From NCBI GenBank assembly GCA_965198995.1, contig CBDAQG010000002.1, forward strand, positions 2,666,001 through 2,730,000: a DNA stretch of 64,000 nucleotides. The letters run 5' to 3'. This stretch comes from CAXMMR01 sp965198995. GTDB taxonomy: Bacteria; Pseudomonadota; Alphaproteobacteria; Acetobacterales; Acetobacteraceae. Positions 51,537 to 61,166 of the stretch are shown here, one piece after another. The notes beneath the pieces were generated by a model that was not told the DNA's origin, made no database searches, and worked only from the letters and a program-made list of their open reading frames with translations. The stretch's first letter is position 1. Every line of letters starts with the position of its first letter. Made by a program: the position numbers and the translations under genes.

Positions 51537-53216
51537 TCAGATCGCGGGTTCGGGCTCACGGCAGTGGACACGGCCGCCTTGCAGCGAGTTAACCCTGCCG
51601 ACGAGCCGCAAAGCTGATAGACGGTGGGTGATCAGCAGCGTGGTCCTACCGGAGATCAGCTTAGTCAGGGCATCGAGCACAATGCGCTCTGATTCCGCAT
51701 CGAGACCTTCGGTTGGCTCGTCAAGGAGGAGGATCGGCGCGTCCTTGAGAAGCGCACGCGCAATCGCCAACCGACGCGCCTGGCCGCCCGACAATCTTGC
51801 GCCGTTCTCGCCGACCACCGTGCTCAGTCCATACGGTAGCGCACTCACATCCTCATCCAGATGGACGGCACGCAGAGCGTCCATCAGGTCGGAATCGGTC
51901 GCATTGGCACGGGCCAGCGTCAGGTTCTCCCGCACGCTCGCGTTGAACAGGTGGGTCTGCTGCGAAACGACACTGAACAATCCCCTGGCCGTCTCCCCAT
52001 CCAGCGCCCGCAGTGACACGCCGCCAACAGTGACAAGGCCGTCATACTCCCAGAAGCGAAGCAGCACGTTGAACAGGCTGGTCTTGCCCGATCCACTTGC
52101 CCCAACGATACCTTGCGCCTCACCCTGGGCGATATCGAGATCAAGGCCGTCAAGCGTCCAAGCCGCACTGTCGGCATAGCGCATCCGGAGGCTGCGGATC
52201 CGGATGTCGAAACGCTGCGGAGGGAGCGCATCGTCGACTGGTTCACTGACGGCCGGAGCGGCGTCGACAAGGTCGAAGATCCGGCGTGCAGCGGCGAGGG
52301 TTTCGCCAAGCGCGAGAAAAGCCGACGGCAAGGGTGCGACAGCCTCGAAGCTTGCGAGCACGTAGAGGCAAACGAGTGCGAGGTCCGGGCCAGCCAAGCC
52401 GCCCGCATGGACCACCGGGATCAAAACGATCAGCCCACCCCACAAGACGAGTTGCGCCGTGAGCCCGGACAGCGCCGAAGTGGCGGACCCGATCCAAGCC
52501 TGGCGACGCTGCTGGGAGACCAGAGAGACGCCGAGTCGCTCGACGGTCGCCGTCTGCCGCCGGGCTGCCTGGGCGATCAGCAGCTCAGCCAGTCCCTGAG
52601 TGGTCTCGGATATCACGGCACGCAAGACCGCGCGGATCGAGACGGCCCGCCGCCCTGCGGCCCGGCCGAGATACTGGGCGAACAGCGGCAAGGCGACGCC
52701 GGACACCAGCAGGCCGACGGCCTCGATCCAAGCGGTCGTGACGCTGTACAGGGTGAGGAAACTCACCAGAACCACCGCAGAGATGATGGCCGCGGCGGTC
52801 GGAGCCAGGACACGAAGATAGAGGTTGTCGAGATTGTCGATATCCGAGCGGATCCGGCTCAGCAGGTCGCCGCCGCGGTGCATTTGTAGTCGCACCGGTG
52901 CAAGCGGTTCGAGGTGCCCGTAAAACCAGACCCGCAATTTGGCGAGCAGGCGCAAGGTCGTCTCATGCGTGACCAGACGCTCAAGATAGCGACCAACCGT
53001 GCGGAGTACCGCCAGGCCGCGGATGGCAGCGGCCGGAGCAAAATACTCGATGGGCGTCGCCCCGAGCCCCGCCAGCGCCATGGCTGTGATGAACCAGCCG
53101 GACAGGGCGAGCAGGCCTACATTGGCGAGAATGACGACGACGTTGAGCGCGATGCCAGCGACGACCCAGCGCAGGGTGGGGCGGCAGAACGACAGTAGAC
53201 GAAAGAAGTCCCTCAT
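51537..53216 (-). CDS. cydC: Heterodimeric ABC exporter subunit CydC
   Basis: 559 residues. Six membrane helices (about 1-310) are followed by a nucleotide-binding domain with Walker A GASGSGKTS, signature LSGGQ and Walker B ILLLDEPTEGLD. CydDC exports thiols (cysteine/glutathione) and haem-related compounds to the periplasm and is needed to assemble cytochrome bd. Its ATG overlaps the cydD stop by 4 bases. It is the last gene of the cyd cluster. Confidence 0.93.
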   Translation of the reverse strand: MRDFFRLLSFCRPTLRWVVAGIALNVVVILANVGLLALSGWFITAMALAGLGATPIEYFAPAAAIRGLAVLRTVGRYLERLVTHETTLRLLAKLRVWFYGHLEPLAPVRLQMHRGGDLLSRIRSDIDNLDNLYLRVLAPTAAAIISAVVLVSFLTLYSVTTAWIEAVGLLVSGVALPLFAQYLGRAAGRRAVSIRAVLRAVISETTQGLAELLIAQAARRQTATVERLGVSLVSQQRRQAWIGSATSALSGLTAQLVLWGGLIVLIPVVHAGGLAGPDLALVCLYVLASFEAVAPLPSAFLALGETLAAARRIFDLVDAAPAVSEPVDDALPPQRFDIRIRSLRMRYADSAAWTLDGLDLDIAQGEAQGIVGASGSGKTSLFNVLLRFWEYDGLVTVGGVSLRALDGETARGLFSVVSQQTHLFNASVRENLTLARANATDSDLMDALRAVHLDEDVSALPYGLSTVVGENGARLSGGQARRLAIARALLKDAPILLLDEPTEGLDAESERIVLDALTKLISGRTTLLITHRLSALRLVGRVNSLQGGRVHCREPEPAI

Positions 53217-54958
53217 GCGCCGCGCCCGGCATTGATACCCATAACGCTGGCGTAGGTCGCGCCGCTAGAGGCGAGGTCGGAATGACGGCCGCGCTCCACG
53301 ATGGCGCCACGCCGAAGGACGAGGATCTCGTCAGCGTCGCGGACGGTCTCCAGCCGGTGGGCGATGACCAACATGGCGCAGCGCGAGGACAACGCATGGA
53401 TCGACCGAGCGATGACGGCGGCAGTTCCATGGTCGAGAGCGGCTCCGGGCTCGTCCAGCACGACGAGGTCCGCGTCAGAGAGGAAGACGCGCGCAAGCGC
53501 AATCCGCTGGATTTCACCACCCGAGAGGCCCTGACCGTGATCGCCAAGCATCGTGTCAAGGCCATGCGGCAAGCCGTAGATCAAGCGCGCGGCATCGGCC
53601 TGCTCGATGGCCCGCCGAACCCTCGTCTGATCGGCCTCGGGTCGGCCAAGGCAGATGTTATCCAGGACGCTACCATGGAACAGCGTCGGGCGTTGCGGCA
53701 GCCACGCGATACGCGCCCGCCAGGCTGCGGCGGGCAGGGTGGCGAGGTCCTGCCCGTCAACGGTGATGCGGCCGCATGTGGGCGCGAGAAAGCCGAGCAG
53801 GAGCTGGCTCAGGGTGGTCTTGCCGGCGCCGGACGGGCCGACCAGCGCGGTCCGGCAGCCGCGTGCGAGCATCACGTCAATCCTGTCGAGCACCAGCGCC
53901 TCGCCGTACGAGAAGCCGACCCGCTCGAGGCAGATCTGCTGGATTGGTCCAGCCCGGAGGATGCCAGGCCGCGTGGAGACAGGCTCGACCGGCGTCTCCA
54001 ACAGCGCGACGATCGCCTCCGCCGCGCCGATCGCCTCCATGCGCGCGTGATACTGCGTGCCCATTGCGCGAAGCGGACGATAGAACTCCGGTGCAAGCAG
54101 CAATACGGCGAAGCCAGGCAGGAAGTGCAGGTCACCGTAGTAAAGCCGAAAGCCGACATAGACGGCGACCATGGCGATGCTGACGGTGGCGATGAACTCG
54201 AGCGCGAGCGATGACAGGAACGCCACACGCAGGACATCCATCGTGCTCGTGCGATAGGCGTCGGAGGTCTGTGCGATCGCCTTCGTTTCCGCACGGCTCG
54301 CATTGAAGAGCTTGAGCGTGGTCAGGCCCTCAATCGCGTCGAACAGATGGGCCGCGAGATGGGCAAGCTTGCGCCACTGGGCCTGGTTCAGCGCTTCGGT
54401 GCCACGGCCTATCAGCACCATGAAAATCGGTATCAGTGGCGCCGAGACGGACAGGATGATCGCCGAGACCCAGTCGGCTGGCACGACAAAGGCGAGTATC
54501 GCCAGCGGGATGAACGCGACAAGGGCGCGCTGCGGAAGGTAGCCGACATAGTAGCGGCCAATGCTTTCGGCCGCGTCAAACACCGTGTTGGTGACCGTGC
54601 CGGTGCGTTGCCGCCGCGTCCACGACGGACCGAGCGCGACGATGTGGGCCTGCAGCGCGACACGGACGGCCAGCACCACCCGCGCACCGGCCTCGAATGC
54701 CACGGCCTCGCCCATGGCGCTGGCGATGCCGCGCATGACAAAGACTGCGAGCAAGGCCCACAGCCACGGCCAGACCGTGTCCAGACCGTGACCCGCAATC
54801 ACCACGGCATCGACGACACGGGCGAGTAGCCAGGCCTGGGCGATCAGGGCGACGCCGCCGATCGCGCCGAATGCGACGGCCGCACTCAGCGGTGCACGGA
54901 CGATGCTGGCCTTGCGGCGAAGAAAGCCCTCCAGCTTTTTTCGCTCGTCACTCGGCAT
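53213..54958 (-). CDS. cydD: Heterodimeric ABC exporter subunit CydD
   Basis: 581 residues. It has the same membrane/ATPase architecture as cydC, with Walker A GPSGAGKTT, signature LSGGE and DLVVLDEPGAALDHG. Partner of CydC. Start choice is uncertain: ATG at 54958 (MPSDERKKLEGFL) and GTG at 54979 are both possible, and neither has a clear ribosome binding site. It follows the 74-residue gene by about 50 bp. Confidence 0.92.
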   Translation of the reverse strand: MPSDERKKLEGFLRRKASIVRAPLSAAVAFGAIGGVALIAQAWLLARVVDAVVIAGHGLDTVWPWLWALLAVFVMRGIASAMGEAVAFEAGARVVLAVRVALQAHIVALGPSWTRRQRTGTVTNTVFDAAESIGRYYVGYLPQRALVAFIPLAILAFVVPADWVSAIILSVSAPLIPIFMVLIGRGTEALNQAQWRKLAHLAAHLFDAIEGLTTLKLFNASRAETKAIAQTSDAYRTSTMDVLRVAFLSSLALEFIATVSIAMVAVYVGFRLYYGDLHFLPGFAVLLLAPEFYRPLRAMGTQYHARMEAIGAAEAIVALLETPVEPVSTRPGILRAGPIQQICLERVGFSYGEALVLDRIDVMLARGCRTALVGPSGAGKTTLSQLLLGFLAPTCGRITVDGQDLATLPAAAWRARIAWLPQRPTLFHGSVLDNICLGRPEADQTRVRRAIEQADAARLIYGLPHGLDTMLGDHGQGLSGGEIQRIALARVFLSDADLVVLDEPGAALDHGTAAVIARSIHALSSRCAMLVIAHRLETVRDADEILVLRRGAIVERGRHSDLASSGATYASVMGINAGRGA

Positions 54959-55010
54959 GGGTGCAGAGTGGGTGGTCACCTTGACGGACCGGCGAACACG
55001 ATGCCGACGC

Positions 55011-55235
55011 TCAGCGCTTGTTCGCGAGACGTTGCCACTCGCCTCGGGCCAGCATGGCGTAAAGCCCAAGCGGCAACAGGAACATGACAAAGGCCGCACG
55101 CTGCAGGGTGGGCGACAGGCCGAACGTGGCGGCACCGATCCCGATGCCGACCACCGGGCCGATCAGGAACAATCCCAAAACGCGGACATTCCACAGCGCC
55201 TGGAACGCCAATCGTAGGCGAGCAGTCGCGCTCAT
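55011..55235 (-). CDS. Small membrane protein in the cyd cluster
   Basis: 74 residues with two predicted membrane helices (VLGLFLIGPVVGIGIGAA and AAFVMFLLPLGLYAMLA) and a basic C-terminus. Its ATG overlaps the cydB stop (ATGA). It is larger than the single-helix CydX/CydZ accessory subunits (about 30-50 residues). No named family recognised. It probably helps assemble or stabilise the oxidase, by position. Confidence 0.7.
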   Translation of the reverse strand: MSATARLRLAFQALWNVRVLGLFLIGPVVGIGIGAATFGLSPTLQRAAFVMFLLPLGLYAMLARGEWQRLANKR

Positions 55236-56284
55236 GCATGATACGACGCGAGCTTGGCGACGCGAGCCCGAAAAACCCAGATTTGATACCAGTTATACAT
55301 CAGCATGACCGGGAACAGACCAGCGACCGTAGAGAAGAAGGTGACTGGTGAGATCTCCCTGCTCGCGGCGGCGTCGATGGTCCAGGTGTCCGGGATCATG
55401 TACGGGTAGATCGTCGCCAGCAGGCCTGCGGCCATGATGACGATCGTCAGATCAAGCCAGAGCAGGGCTGCGATGTCGCGGTCACCGACCCAGGCGCGAC
55501 GCATCAGGAACGAGGATGTGAGCGCCGCCACCGGGATCAGCCACCATGCCCAAAAATACGGGCCGAACCAGGTGCGGCCCGCCCAAGGAAAGGTGACCGC
55601 GATCCAGAGCGTCGATGCCGGGACGGCGGCGACGGCCAGGTAGAAGACGGCGCTGCTCCAGGTCGCGGCGTGTTTGCGGACCGGCTCTTCCGCTTCGAAC
55701 CGTGCCCGCACGAACAAGCCGCCCGAGAGCGACACTGCGATGACAGCGGCAACGCCGATCCAGATGCTGAACGGACTGATGAAGCGGAACGCCCCGCCGA
55801 CATAGGTCGGGATTTTGTCGGGCTCATGCGTCAGGGGAAATCCCTGCAGCACGGCACCGACGCATATCCCGCCAAAGAAGGTTACGGCCAAACTCGAGAG
55901 ACCGAACGCCCAGTCGGTGAAACGTCGTGTGCGATGTGACGCGAGGTGGCGGAATTCGAGGGCGACCGCGCGGGTGAGGATGCCCCAGAGCACCAGGGCG
56001 AGCGGGATCATCAGGTAGCTGAGCGCCGAGCCATAGGCGAAGGGGAATGAGCCAAATAGGACCCCTCCCGCAACGATGAGCCAGGTCTCGTTCGCATCCC
56101 AGGTGCCTGCCATCGCCTGCATGATCGCGCCGCGCTCGTCCTCGTCGGTGACGACCAGGGAGAAGATGCCGGCACCGAGATCGGCGCCGTCGAGGACGAT
56201 GTAGAGCAGGATCGAGAAGGCGACCGTCAGCCACCAGCCGACGGCGAGCACATGCTGAGCGTGGGTGAGCGTGTCCAAGGTCAC
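55232..56284 (-). CDS. cydB: Cytochrome bd-type quinol oxidase subunit II
   Basis: 350 residues with about eight membrane segments. VLAVGWWLTVAFSILLYIVLDGADLGAGI is the CydB N-terminus, ETWLIVAGGVLFGSFPFAYG is family-typical, and MIPDTWTIDAAAS lies near the end. The GTG start at 56284 has CGGAG upstream. Partner of CydA in the oxygen-reducing complex. Oxygen affinity type (bd or CIO) cannot be told from CydB. Confidence 0.93.
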   Translation of the reverse strand: MTLDTLTHAQHVLAVGWWLTVAFSILLYIVLDGADLGAGIFSLVVTDEDERGAIMQAMAGTWDANETWLIVAGGVLFGSFPFAYGSALSYLMIPLALVLWGILTRAVALEFRHLASHRTRRFTDWAFGLSSLAVTFFGGICVGAVLQGFPLTHEPDKIPTYVGGAFRFISPFSIWIGVAAVIAVSLSGGLFVRARFEAEEPVRKHAATWSSAVFYLAVAAVPASTLWIAVTFPWAGRTWFGPYFWAWWLIPVAALTSSFLMRRAWVGDRDIAALLWLDLTIVIMAAGLLATIYPYMIPDTWTIDAAASREISPVTFFSTVAGLFPVMLMYNWYQIWVFRARVAKLASYHA

Positions 56285-56336
56285 TTGGCTCCGAGGTTGC
56301 GTCCGTGATCGGGGAAATCGGTCGCGGCCATTGTCG

Positions 56337-57818
56337 TCACGCCGGTTGCAGGCTCGGCTGACCCGGCCGCACCGACGTCTCCGCCTTCGGCGTCTCGACC
56401 GTGCCATCCGGGGACAGGCCGTCCTTGGCAGGCGTGCCGAGCGCCTCGTCGCCTGCCTTGGGGATCGGATTGCTCAGAGCTGGCCCATCGTGGATCACCT
56501 TGCCGATAAACCACCAGGTGGCACCCCAAACCATCAGCTCGAAGCCGGCATAGCCGACCAGCCAGAGCACCTCCTGGGCGACTGACATGTGGCTGACGCC
56601 CTCCGAGGTGCGCATCAGGCCGAACACCACCCATGGCTGGCGTCCAACCTCACGCGTCCACCAGCCGACCCAGACCGAGATGTACGGCACGATGGCGGCA
56701 AACACGGTGGCGCGGAGGAACCACTTGTTGGCGCCCGCTGTCCTGACCGCCAAGCGCCTGCGAAGCACCAACCAGGCACCCCAGCCAGCCATCAGGACCA
56801 TGAAGAAACCGCAGGCGACCATGACGCGAAAGCCATAGAACGGGATCAGCATCGGCGGCCGGTCTGCCAACGGGAACTCGTCCATGCCGCGGACCGTGCC
56901 GCTCCAGGTATGGGTCTCCAGCAGGCTCAGCACATGCGGAATTTTGATCGCCCAGGCATTGCCGTCGCCCGCAGCGTTCGGCCACGCCACCAGGTTCCAG
57001 TCGGTGTCGGGTGTGCCATCTGGCTTTCTTGCGTGCCAGTGCCCCTCCATGGCTGCAAGCACGGTCGGCTGGTCATGCGCGACGGTCAGCCCCATGCCGT
57101 CGCCAAGCCAGACCTGCAACGGAGCGACAACCAGCAATGCCAGTATCGCACCCTTCAGAGAGCGTTGGAACATCGCCACGTGGCGTTGCTTGAGCAGGTA
57201 CCAGGCTGACACTCCAGCCACAAAACCGAGCGCAACCTCGAACGATGCGATTAACATGTGCGGAAAAGCGTAGATAACATCAGGGTTCAGGATGGCGAGC
57301 CACCAATCCTTGACGACGAACACTCCGTGACGGAGCGTGACCCCAGTCGGCGTCTGCATCCAGGAGTTGGCAACCAGAATCCACAAGGCGGACAGGCTGG
57401 ACGACAGCGCGACGTTGAACGTCGCGAACAGATGCATCTTTCGGCTGATCTTGCCCCAGCCAAAAATCATCAGCCCGATAAAGCCAGCCTCGTACATGAA
57501 AGCCGTTATTGTCTCGTAGCCGAGGATCTGGCCGAAGAACGGACCAGCGGCCTCGGAGAACGGGCCGTAGAGGATCCCGAACGCGAGCTCCATCGTGATG
57601 CCGGTTGCCACGCCGGCGGCGAAATTGATGATGAGCAGCCGCTCGAAGAAGCGGCATAGCCGATACCAGTGGTCGTCCGCTGTCCGCAGCCACAGGAACT
57701 CGCCGACGAACATCATGGCGGCGAGCCCGATGGTCAGCGGCGGATACAGAATGTGAAGCGTCGTGATCCAGCCGAAATCTAACCGCGACATCAGCAGCGG
57801 AAGCGAGTTCTCCAGCAT
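56337..57818 (-). CDS. cydA: Cytochrome bd-type quinol oxidase subunit I
   Basis: 493 residues. SRLDFGWITTLHILYPPLTIGLA holds the haem ligand His22, and GRQPWVVFGLMRTSEGVS is a conserved haem/quinol-region motif. The quinol-binding loop is short, giving a total length close to the cyanide-insensitive CioA group rather than the longer E. coli CydA. The C-terminal ~35 residues are a Pro/Thr/Lys-rich tail. It carries all three haems and oxidises ubiquinol. First gene of the cyd cluster. Confidence 0.94.
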   Translation of the reverse strand: MLENSLPLLMSRLDFGWITTLHILYPPLTIGLAAMMFVGEFLWLRTADDHWYRLCRFFERLLIINFAAGVATGITMELAFGILYGPFSEAAGPFFGQILGYETITAFMYEAGFIGLMIFGWGKISRKMHLFATFNVALSSSLSALWILVANSWMQTPTGVTLRHGVFVVKDWWLAILNPDVIYAFPHMLIASFEVALGFVAGVSAWYLLKQRHVAMFQRSLKGAILALLVVAPLQVWLGDGMGLTVAHDQPTVLAAMEGHWHARKPDGTPDTDWNLVAWPNAAGDGNAWAIKIPHVLSLLETHTWSGTVRGMDEFPLADRPPMLIPFYGFRVMVACGFFMVLMAGWGAWLVLRRRLAVRTAGANKWFLRATVFAAIVPYISVWVGWWTREVGRQPWVVFGLMRTSEGVSHMSVAQEVLWLVGYAGFELMVWGATWWFIGKVIHDGPALSNPIPKAGDEALGTPAKDGLSPDGTVETPKAETSVRPGQPSLQPA

Positions 57819-58066
57819 TTTCTAGTCGACCCTGTTATGTCTGCACCACCGATGAGAGATGGTGTCGGCGACGTCCAGGATCGCATCTGGTGCGTGAGAG
57901 GCGGAACGCCACTGATGCTTCTTGCAAGCGTCTGGCCTGCAAACAGGGTGCTCGCTAAGGCCGCTCGGATGCTTATGTAGAAAGCTGCCTTATCGGTTGC
58001 GGGGCTTGGCGCCAGAGCCTCAAGCGTCGGAATACGCCCGATCAATGGCGGCAGCCTCGCGCGCGG
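57819..58066. other. Gene-free segment upstream of cydA
   Basis: 248 bp with no supported gene. It presumably contains the cydA promoter, but I saw no convincing FNR, ArcA or -35/-10 site. Confidence 0.4.
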
Positions 58067-58345
58067 CAGCTGGTCCGCCTCGCCCGGCGTGAACCCGGCG
58101 CAGTGGGTCGCCACCGGCATCGCCTGCTCCTGCAACAGCGGCACGCCCAGGGCCTTGCCGTGCACCCGCCGCAGCTCCTGCTGGGGGTTAGCTGACCGGC
58201 TCCAGCCCGTCGCCACGACGCATGTCAGGGTGCGTGTGGAAGAGCGTGGAGCATGGGCCCCTCAGCGGGATCATCGGGCGTCGTAAAGTTCGTCGGGCAG
58301 GCTGGGATAATGCCGCCTGGCCGTCGCCTGCGTGCTGAGGAACAG
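58067..58345 (-). pseudogene. Fragment of error-prone DNA polymerase gene dnaE2
   Basis: Reading the minus strand, one frame gives PSLPDELYDAR, another ends HPDMRRGDGLEPVS, and after a one-base shift a third gives NPQQELRRVHGKALGVPLLQEQAM and AGFTPGEADQL. These line up in order with a DnaE2 stretch (LPRLRPREFYDL; HPYLRRRQGLEPVSYPS; GVPLFQEQAM; AGFTPGEADQLRRA). About 90 residues of a ~1,050-residue protein survive, with frameshifts. No imuA or imuB is nearby. The rest of 58346-58599 shows no gene. Confidence 0.75.
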
Positions 58346-58599
58346 ATCTGCTCCGTGTCGGCATGAGCGTCGGCACTCCAACGTCCCAGCTTGCGTCAGA
58401 GGAGTTCGGCAAAGTCGCAGGGGCTCGGCGAACAGGCGCCACGCCTCAGTCACAGACACTGCTGACATACCTCGTGCCGACCTGCAGTCGCGTCACGCAC
58501 GTCAAATGCTGCATTTTAGAAGCGGAAAACGATGCGACTTCTCTCCAGGCAACGTCTGAAGAGCGGTCGTTACGATAACGTTTTATAAGCCATCCGACA

Positions 58600-59064
58600 T
58601 CAACGCTGGCCGCTCACCAACTGCCGCGCCGTGGTGGCCAGCACGTCGCAGCGCTCGTTCATCACGTCGCCAGCATGCCCGCGCACCCATCGCCACTCGA
58701 TCTCGTGCGCCGCCGCCGCCGCCAGCAAGCGGCGCCACAAATCCATGTTCGCGACCGGGTCGCCGGCGGCGTTCTTCCAACCGCGGCGCACCCAGCCGGT
58801 CGACCAGCGAGTGATCCCGCTGCGAACGTACTCGCTATCGGTGTGCAGCAACACCCGGCACGGCCGGGTCAGCGTCTCGAGCGCCGCGCAGGCGGCGGTC
58901 AGCTCCATCCGGTTGTTGGTCGTCGTCGGCTCGCCCCCGGTCAGCTCCCGCTCGCTGCCGCGGAAGCGCAGGATCGCACCCCAGCCGCCCGGGCCGGGGT
59001 TCGGCTTGCAGCCGCCGTCGGTCCAGATCTCGACCGGCAGGCCCGCGCTCGGCTCAGACGCCAT
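58600..59064 (-). CDS. rnhA: Ribonuclease HI
   Basis: 154 residues from the ATG at 59064. WTDGGCKPNPGPGGWGA (Asp16), NNRMELTAACAALE (Glu54), LHTDSEYVRSGI (Asp76) and RGHAGDVMNERCD (His130, Asp140) provide the DEDD metal site and catalytic His. It removes RNA from RNA-DNA hybrids. Its start overlaps the thrB 3' end by 11 bases. An upstream in-frame ATG would enlarge that overlap. Confidence 0.96.
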   Translation of the reverse strand: MASEPSAGLPVEIWTDGGCKPNPGPGGWGAILRFRGSERELTGGEPTTTNNRMELTAACAALETLTRPCRVLLHTDSEYVRSGITRWSTGWVRRGWKNAAGDPVANMDLWRRLLAAAAAHEIEWRWVRGHAGDVMNERCDVLATTARQLVSGQR

Positions 59065-60025
59065 AGGCGGCCGCAGTCCTGACATCGAGGTGGAAGCGCA
59101 GTCGCTTGAGGTATTCGAGCGGGTCCTTGCGCACGACCAGCGCGCCCACCGGATGGTTCAGCCAGTCATAGAGGCGGGTGAGCAGGAACCGCATCGCCGC
59201 CCCCCGGGCGAGCACGGGCAGCGCCGCCCGCTCGTCATCGCCGAGCCGGCGGACGGTCTCGTAGCCGCGCAGCAGGGCCCGCGCCTTGGTGACGTTGAAG
59301 GCGAAATCGGGCTCGAAGCACCAGGCATTGAGGCAGATGGCGACATCGTAGGCGAGGACGTCCGTGCAGGCGAAGTAGAAGTCGATCAGGCCCGAGACCG
59401 CGCCATCGAGGAAGAACACGTTGTCGGGGAACAGGTCGGCATGGATTTGCCCGCGCGGCAGGCTGCTCGGCCACTCGGCCAGGATCGAGCGCAGCGCCGT
59501 GTCGAGCACCGCCGCAAGGCCCGGCAGCACCTCGTCGGCGCGCGCCTGGCAACTGCCGAGCAGCCCCGTCCAGGCCGCTGGCCCCAGGCTGTTGGCGCGC
59601 GTCTCGGCGAACCCGCGCCCCGCCTCGTGCAATGACGCGAGCGCCGCGCCAAGCGGCTCGCAATGCGCTTGCCGAACCCGGCGCGGCCAGACGCCGGGCA
59701 GGAAGGTGGTGATCGCGGCGTGCCGCCCGGCGAGCCGGCGCAGGCTCGCGCCATCGCGCGCCGGCACCGGGTGCGGACAGGCCAGGCCCTGGCTCGCCAG
59801 ATGCTGCATCAGGCCGAGGAACCACGGCAGCTCCGCCGGGTCGACGCGGCGCTCATAGAGGGTGAGGATGTAGTCGCAAGCCAGCCCGTCGCGCCGGGTG
59901 CGCAGCATGTAGTTGCTGTTCTCCACCCCCTCGGCGATGCCGCGAAAGGCGATCGGCGTGCCAAGCTCGTAGTCGTCGAGGAACTGCGCCAGCGCCTCGT
60001 CGGACACGTCGGTGTAGACGGCCAT
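59054..60025 (-). CDS. thrB: Homoserine kinase, ThrB (APH-fold type)
   Basis: 323 residues. MAVYTDVSDEALAQFLDDYELG, GIAEGVENSNYML, and the kinase loop QIHADLFPDNVFFLDGAVSGLIDFYFACTDV identify the aminoglycoside-phosphotransferase-like ThrB. It phosphorylates homoserine on the path to threonine. It lies between ispH and rnhA with an 11-base overlap into rnhA, the usual order in alphaproteobacteria. Confidence 0.96.
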   Translation of the reverse strand: MAVYTDVSDEALAQFLDDYELGTPIAFRGIAEGVENSNYMLRTRRDGLACDYILTLYERRVDPAELPWFLGLMQHLASQGLACPHPVPARDGASLRRLAGRHAAITTFLPGVWPRRVRQAHCEPLGAALASLHEAGRGFAETRANSLGPAAWTGLLGSCQARADEVLPGLAAVLDTALRSILAEWPSSLPRGQIHADLFPDNVFFLDGAVSGLIDFYFACTDVLAYDVAICLNAWCFEPDFAFNVTKARALLRGYETVRRLGDDERAALPVLARGAAMRFLLTRLYDWLNHPVGALVVRKDPLEYLKRLRFHLDVRTAAAYGV

Positions 60026-60052
60026 GTCCGGCCTGCGGTCCGGATCGGCGGC

Positions 60053-61051
60053 TCAGACCAGCGGCGACGGCAGCCTGAAGGTCACGTCCTCGGTGGTCAC
60101 CTGCCGCTCCTCGATCTCGAGCACGAAGCGGGTCGCGAGCTCAGCGACGACCTGCTGCACCAGCGCCTCGGGCGCGGAGGCGCCGGCGGTGATGCCGATC
60201 GTGTTGACCCCCTCGAGCAGCGACCAGTCCATGTCGGAGACCTTCGGCACCAGCACCGCGCGCCCTGCTCCGGCGCGCTCGGCCACCTCGCGCAGACGCT
60301 GCGAGTTCGACGAGTTCGGGCTGCCGATCACGATCACGAGGTCGCACCCGGTGGCGATCGCCTTAACCGCCGCCTGGCGGTTGGTGGTGGCGTAGCAGAT
60401 GTCCTCGCGCCGCGGCCCCTGCATCGTCGGAAACCGCGCCCGCAGCACCTCGACGATCTCCGCCGTGTCGTCGACCGAGAGCGTGGTCTGGGTGATGAAG
60501 GCGAGGTTGTCCGGATTAACCGCCTGTACCGTCGCCGCCTCGCCGGCATCCTGCACCAGCGTGACCGCACCCGGCGGCAACTGCCCCATCGTGCCGACCA
60601 CCTCGGGATGGCCGGCATGCCCGATCATCAGGATGTGCCGCCGCTCGGCGAAGTGCCGCTCGGCCTCGCGATGCACCTTGCTGACCAGCGGGCAGGTCGC
60701 GTCCAGGTAGGCGAGGTTGCGCCGCTGCGCCTCGAGCGGGACCGATTTCGGCACCCCGTGCGCCGAGAACACCACGTGGGCGTTGGCCGGCACCTCGGTC
60801 AGCTCCTCGACGAAGATCGCCCCCTGCGCCTCGAGCGCCTCCACCACGGTGCGGTTGTGGACGATCTCATGGCGCACGTAGACCGGCGCCCCGTAGCGCC
60901 GGATCGCCTCCTCGACCACCCGGATCGCCCGGTCGACCCCGGCGCAGAAGCCGCGCGGGCCGGCCAGCAGAACGCGCAGCGTGCGCACCGGGCTGGCGGC
61001 ATTGCCCGCTGCCGCATCGGGCGCAAGCGAGGGGGGGAGTGTGTCAGGCAT
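60053..61051 (-). CDS. ispH: 4-Hydroxy-3-methylbut-2-enyl diphosphate reductase
   Basis: 332 residues. The [4Fe-4S] ligands are Cys36 (AGPRGFCAGVDRA), Cys120 (LDATCPLVSKVHRE) and Cys219 (EDICYATTNRQ). FSAHGVPKSV and IGSPNSSNSQRL are IspH signatures. It is the last step of the MEP isoprenoid pathway, giving IPP and DMAPP. The ATG at 61051 starts a ~25-residue N-terminal extension. It lies 27 bp upstream of thrB. Confidence 0.97.
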   Translation of the reverse strand: MPDTLPPSLAPDAAAGNAASPVRTLRVLLAGPRGFCAGVDRAIRVVEEAIRRYGAPVYVRHEIVHNRTVVEALEAQGAIFVEELTEVPANAHVVFSAHGVPKSVPLEAQRRNLAYLDATCPLVSKVHREAERHFAERRHILMIGHAGHPEVVGTMGQLPPGAVTLVQDAGEAATVQAVNPDNLAFITQTTLSVDDTAEIVEVLRARFPTMQGPRREDICYATTNRQAAVKAIATGCDLVIVIGSPNSSNSQRLREVAERAGAGRAVLVPKVSDMDWSLLEGVNTIGITAGASAPEALVQQVVAELATRFVLEIEERQVTTEDVTFRLPSPLV

Positions 61052-61166
61052 GGCGTCCCTGATAGAAGTCGGCGCCGATACTATGGCGATCCCGCCACGC
61101 CGACGCAAAGCCCACCCCCACGGCCGGCACCCGCCGGCCGCATGGCACACCCGACCGGAGACCCGG

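Noticed and set aside
57791..58216. A 141-codon hypothetical gene on the minus strand upstream of cydA
   Set aside because: Its N-terminal half is a dnaE2 fragment and the rest runs into cydA's start; better read as a pseudogene.
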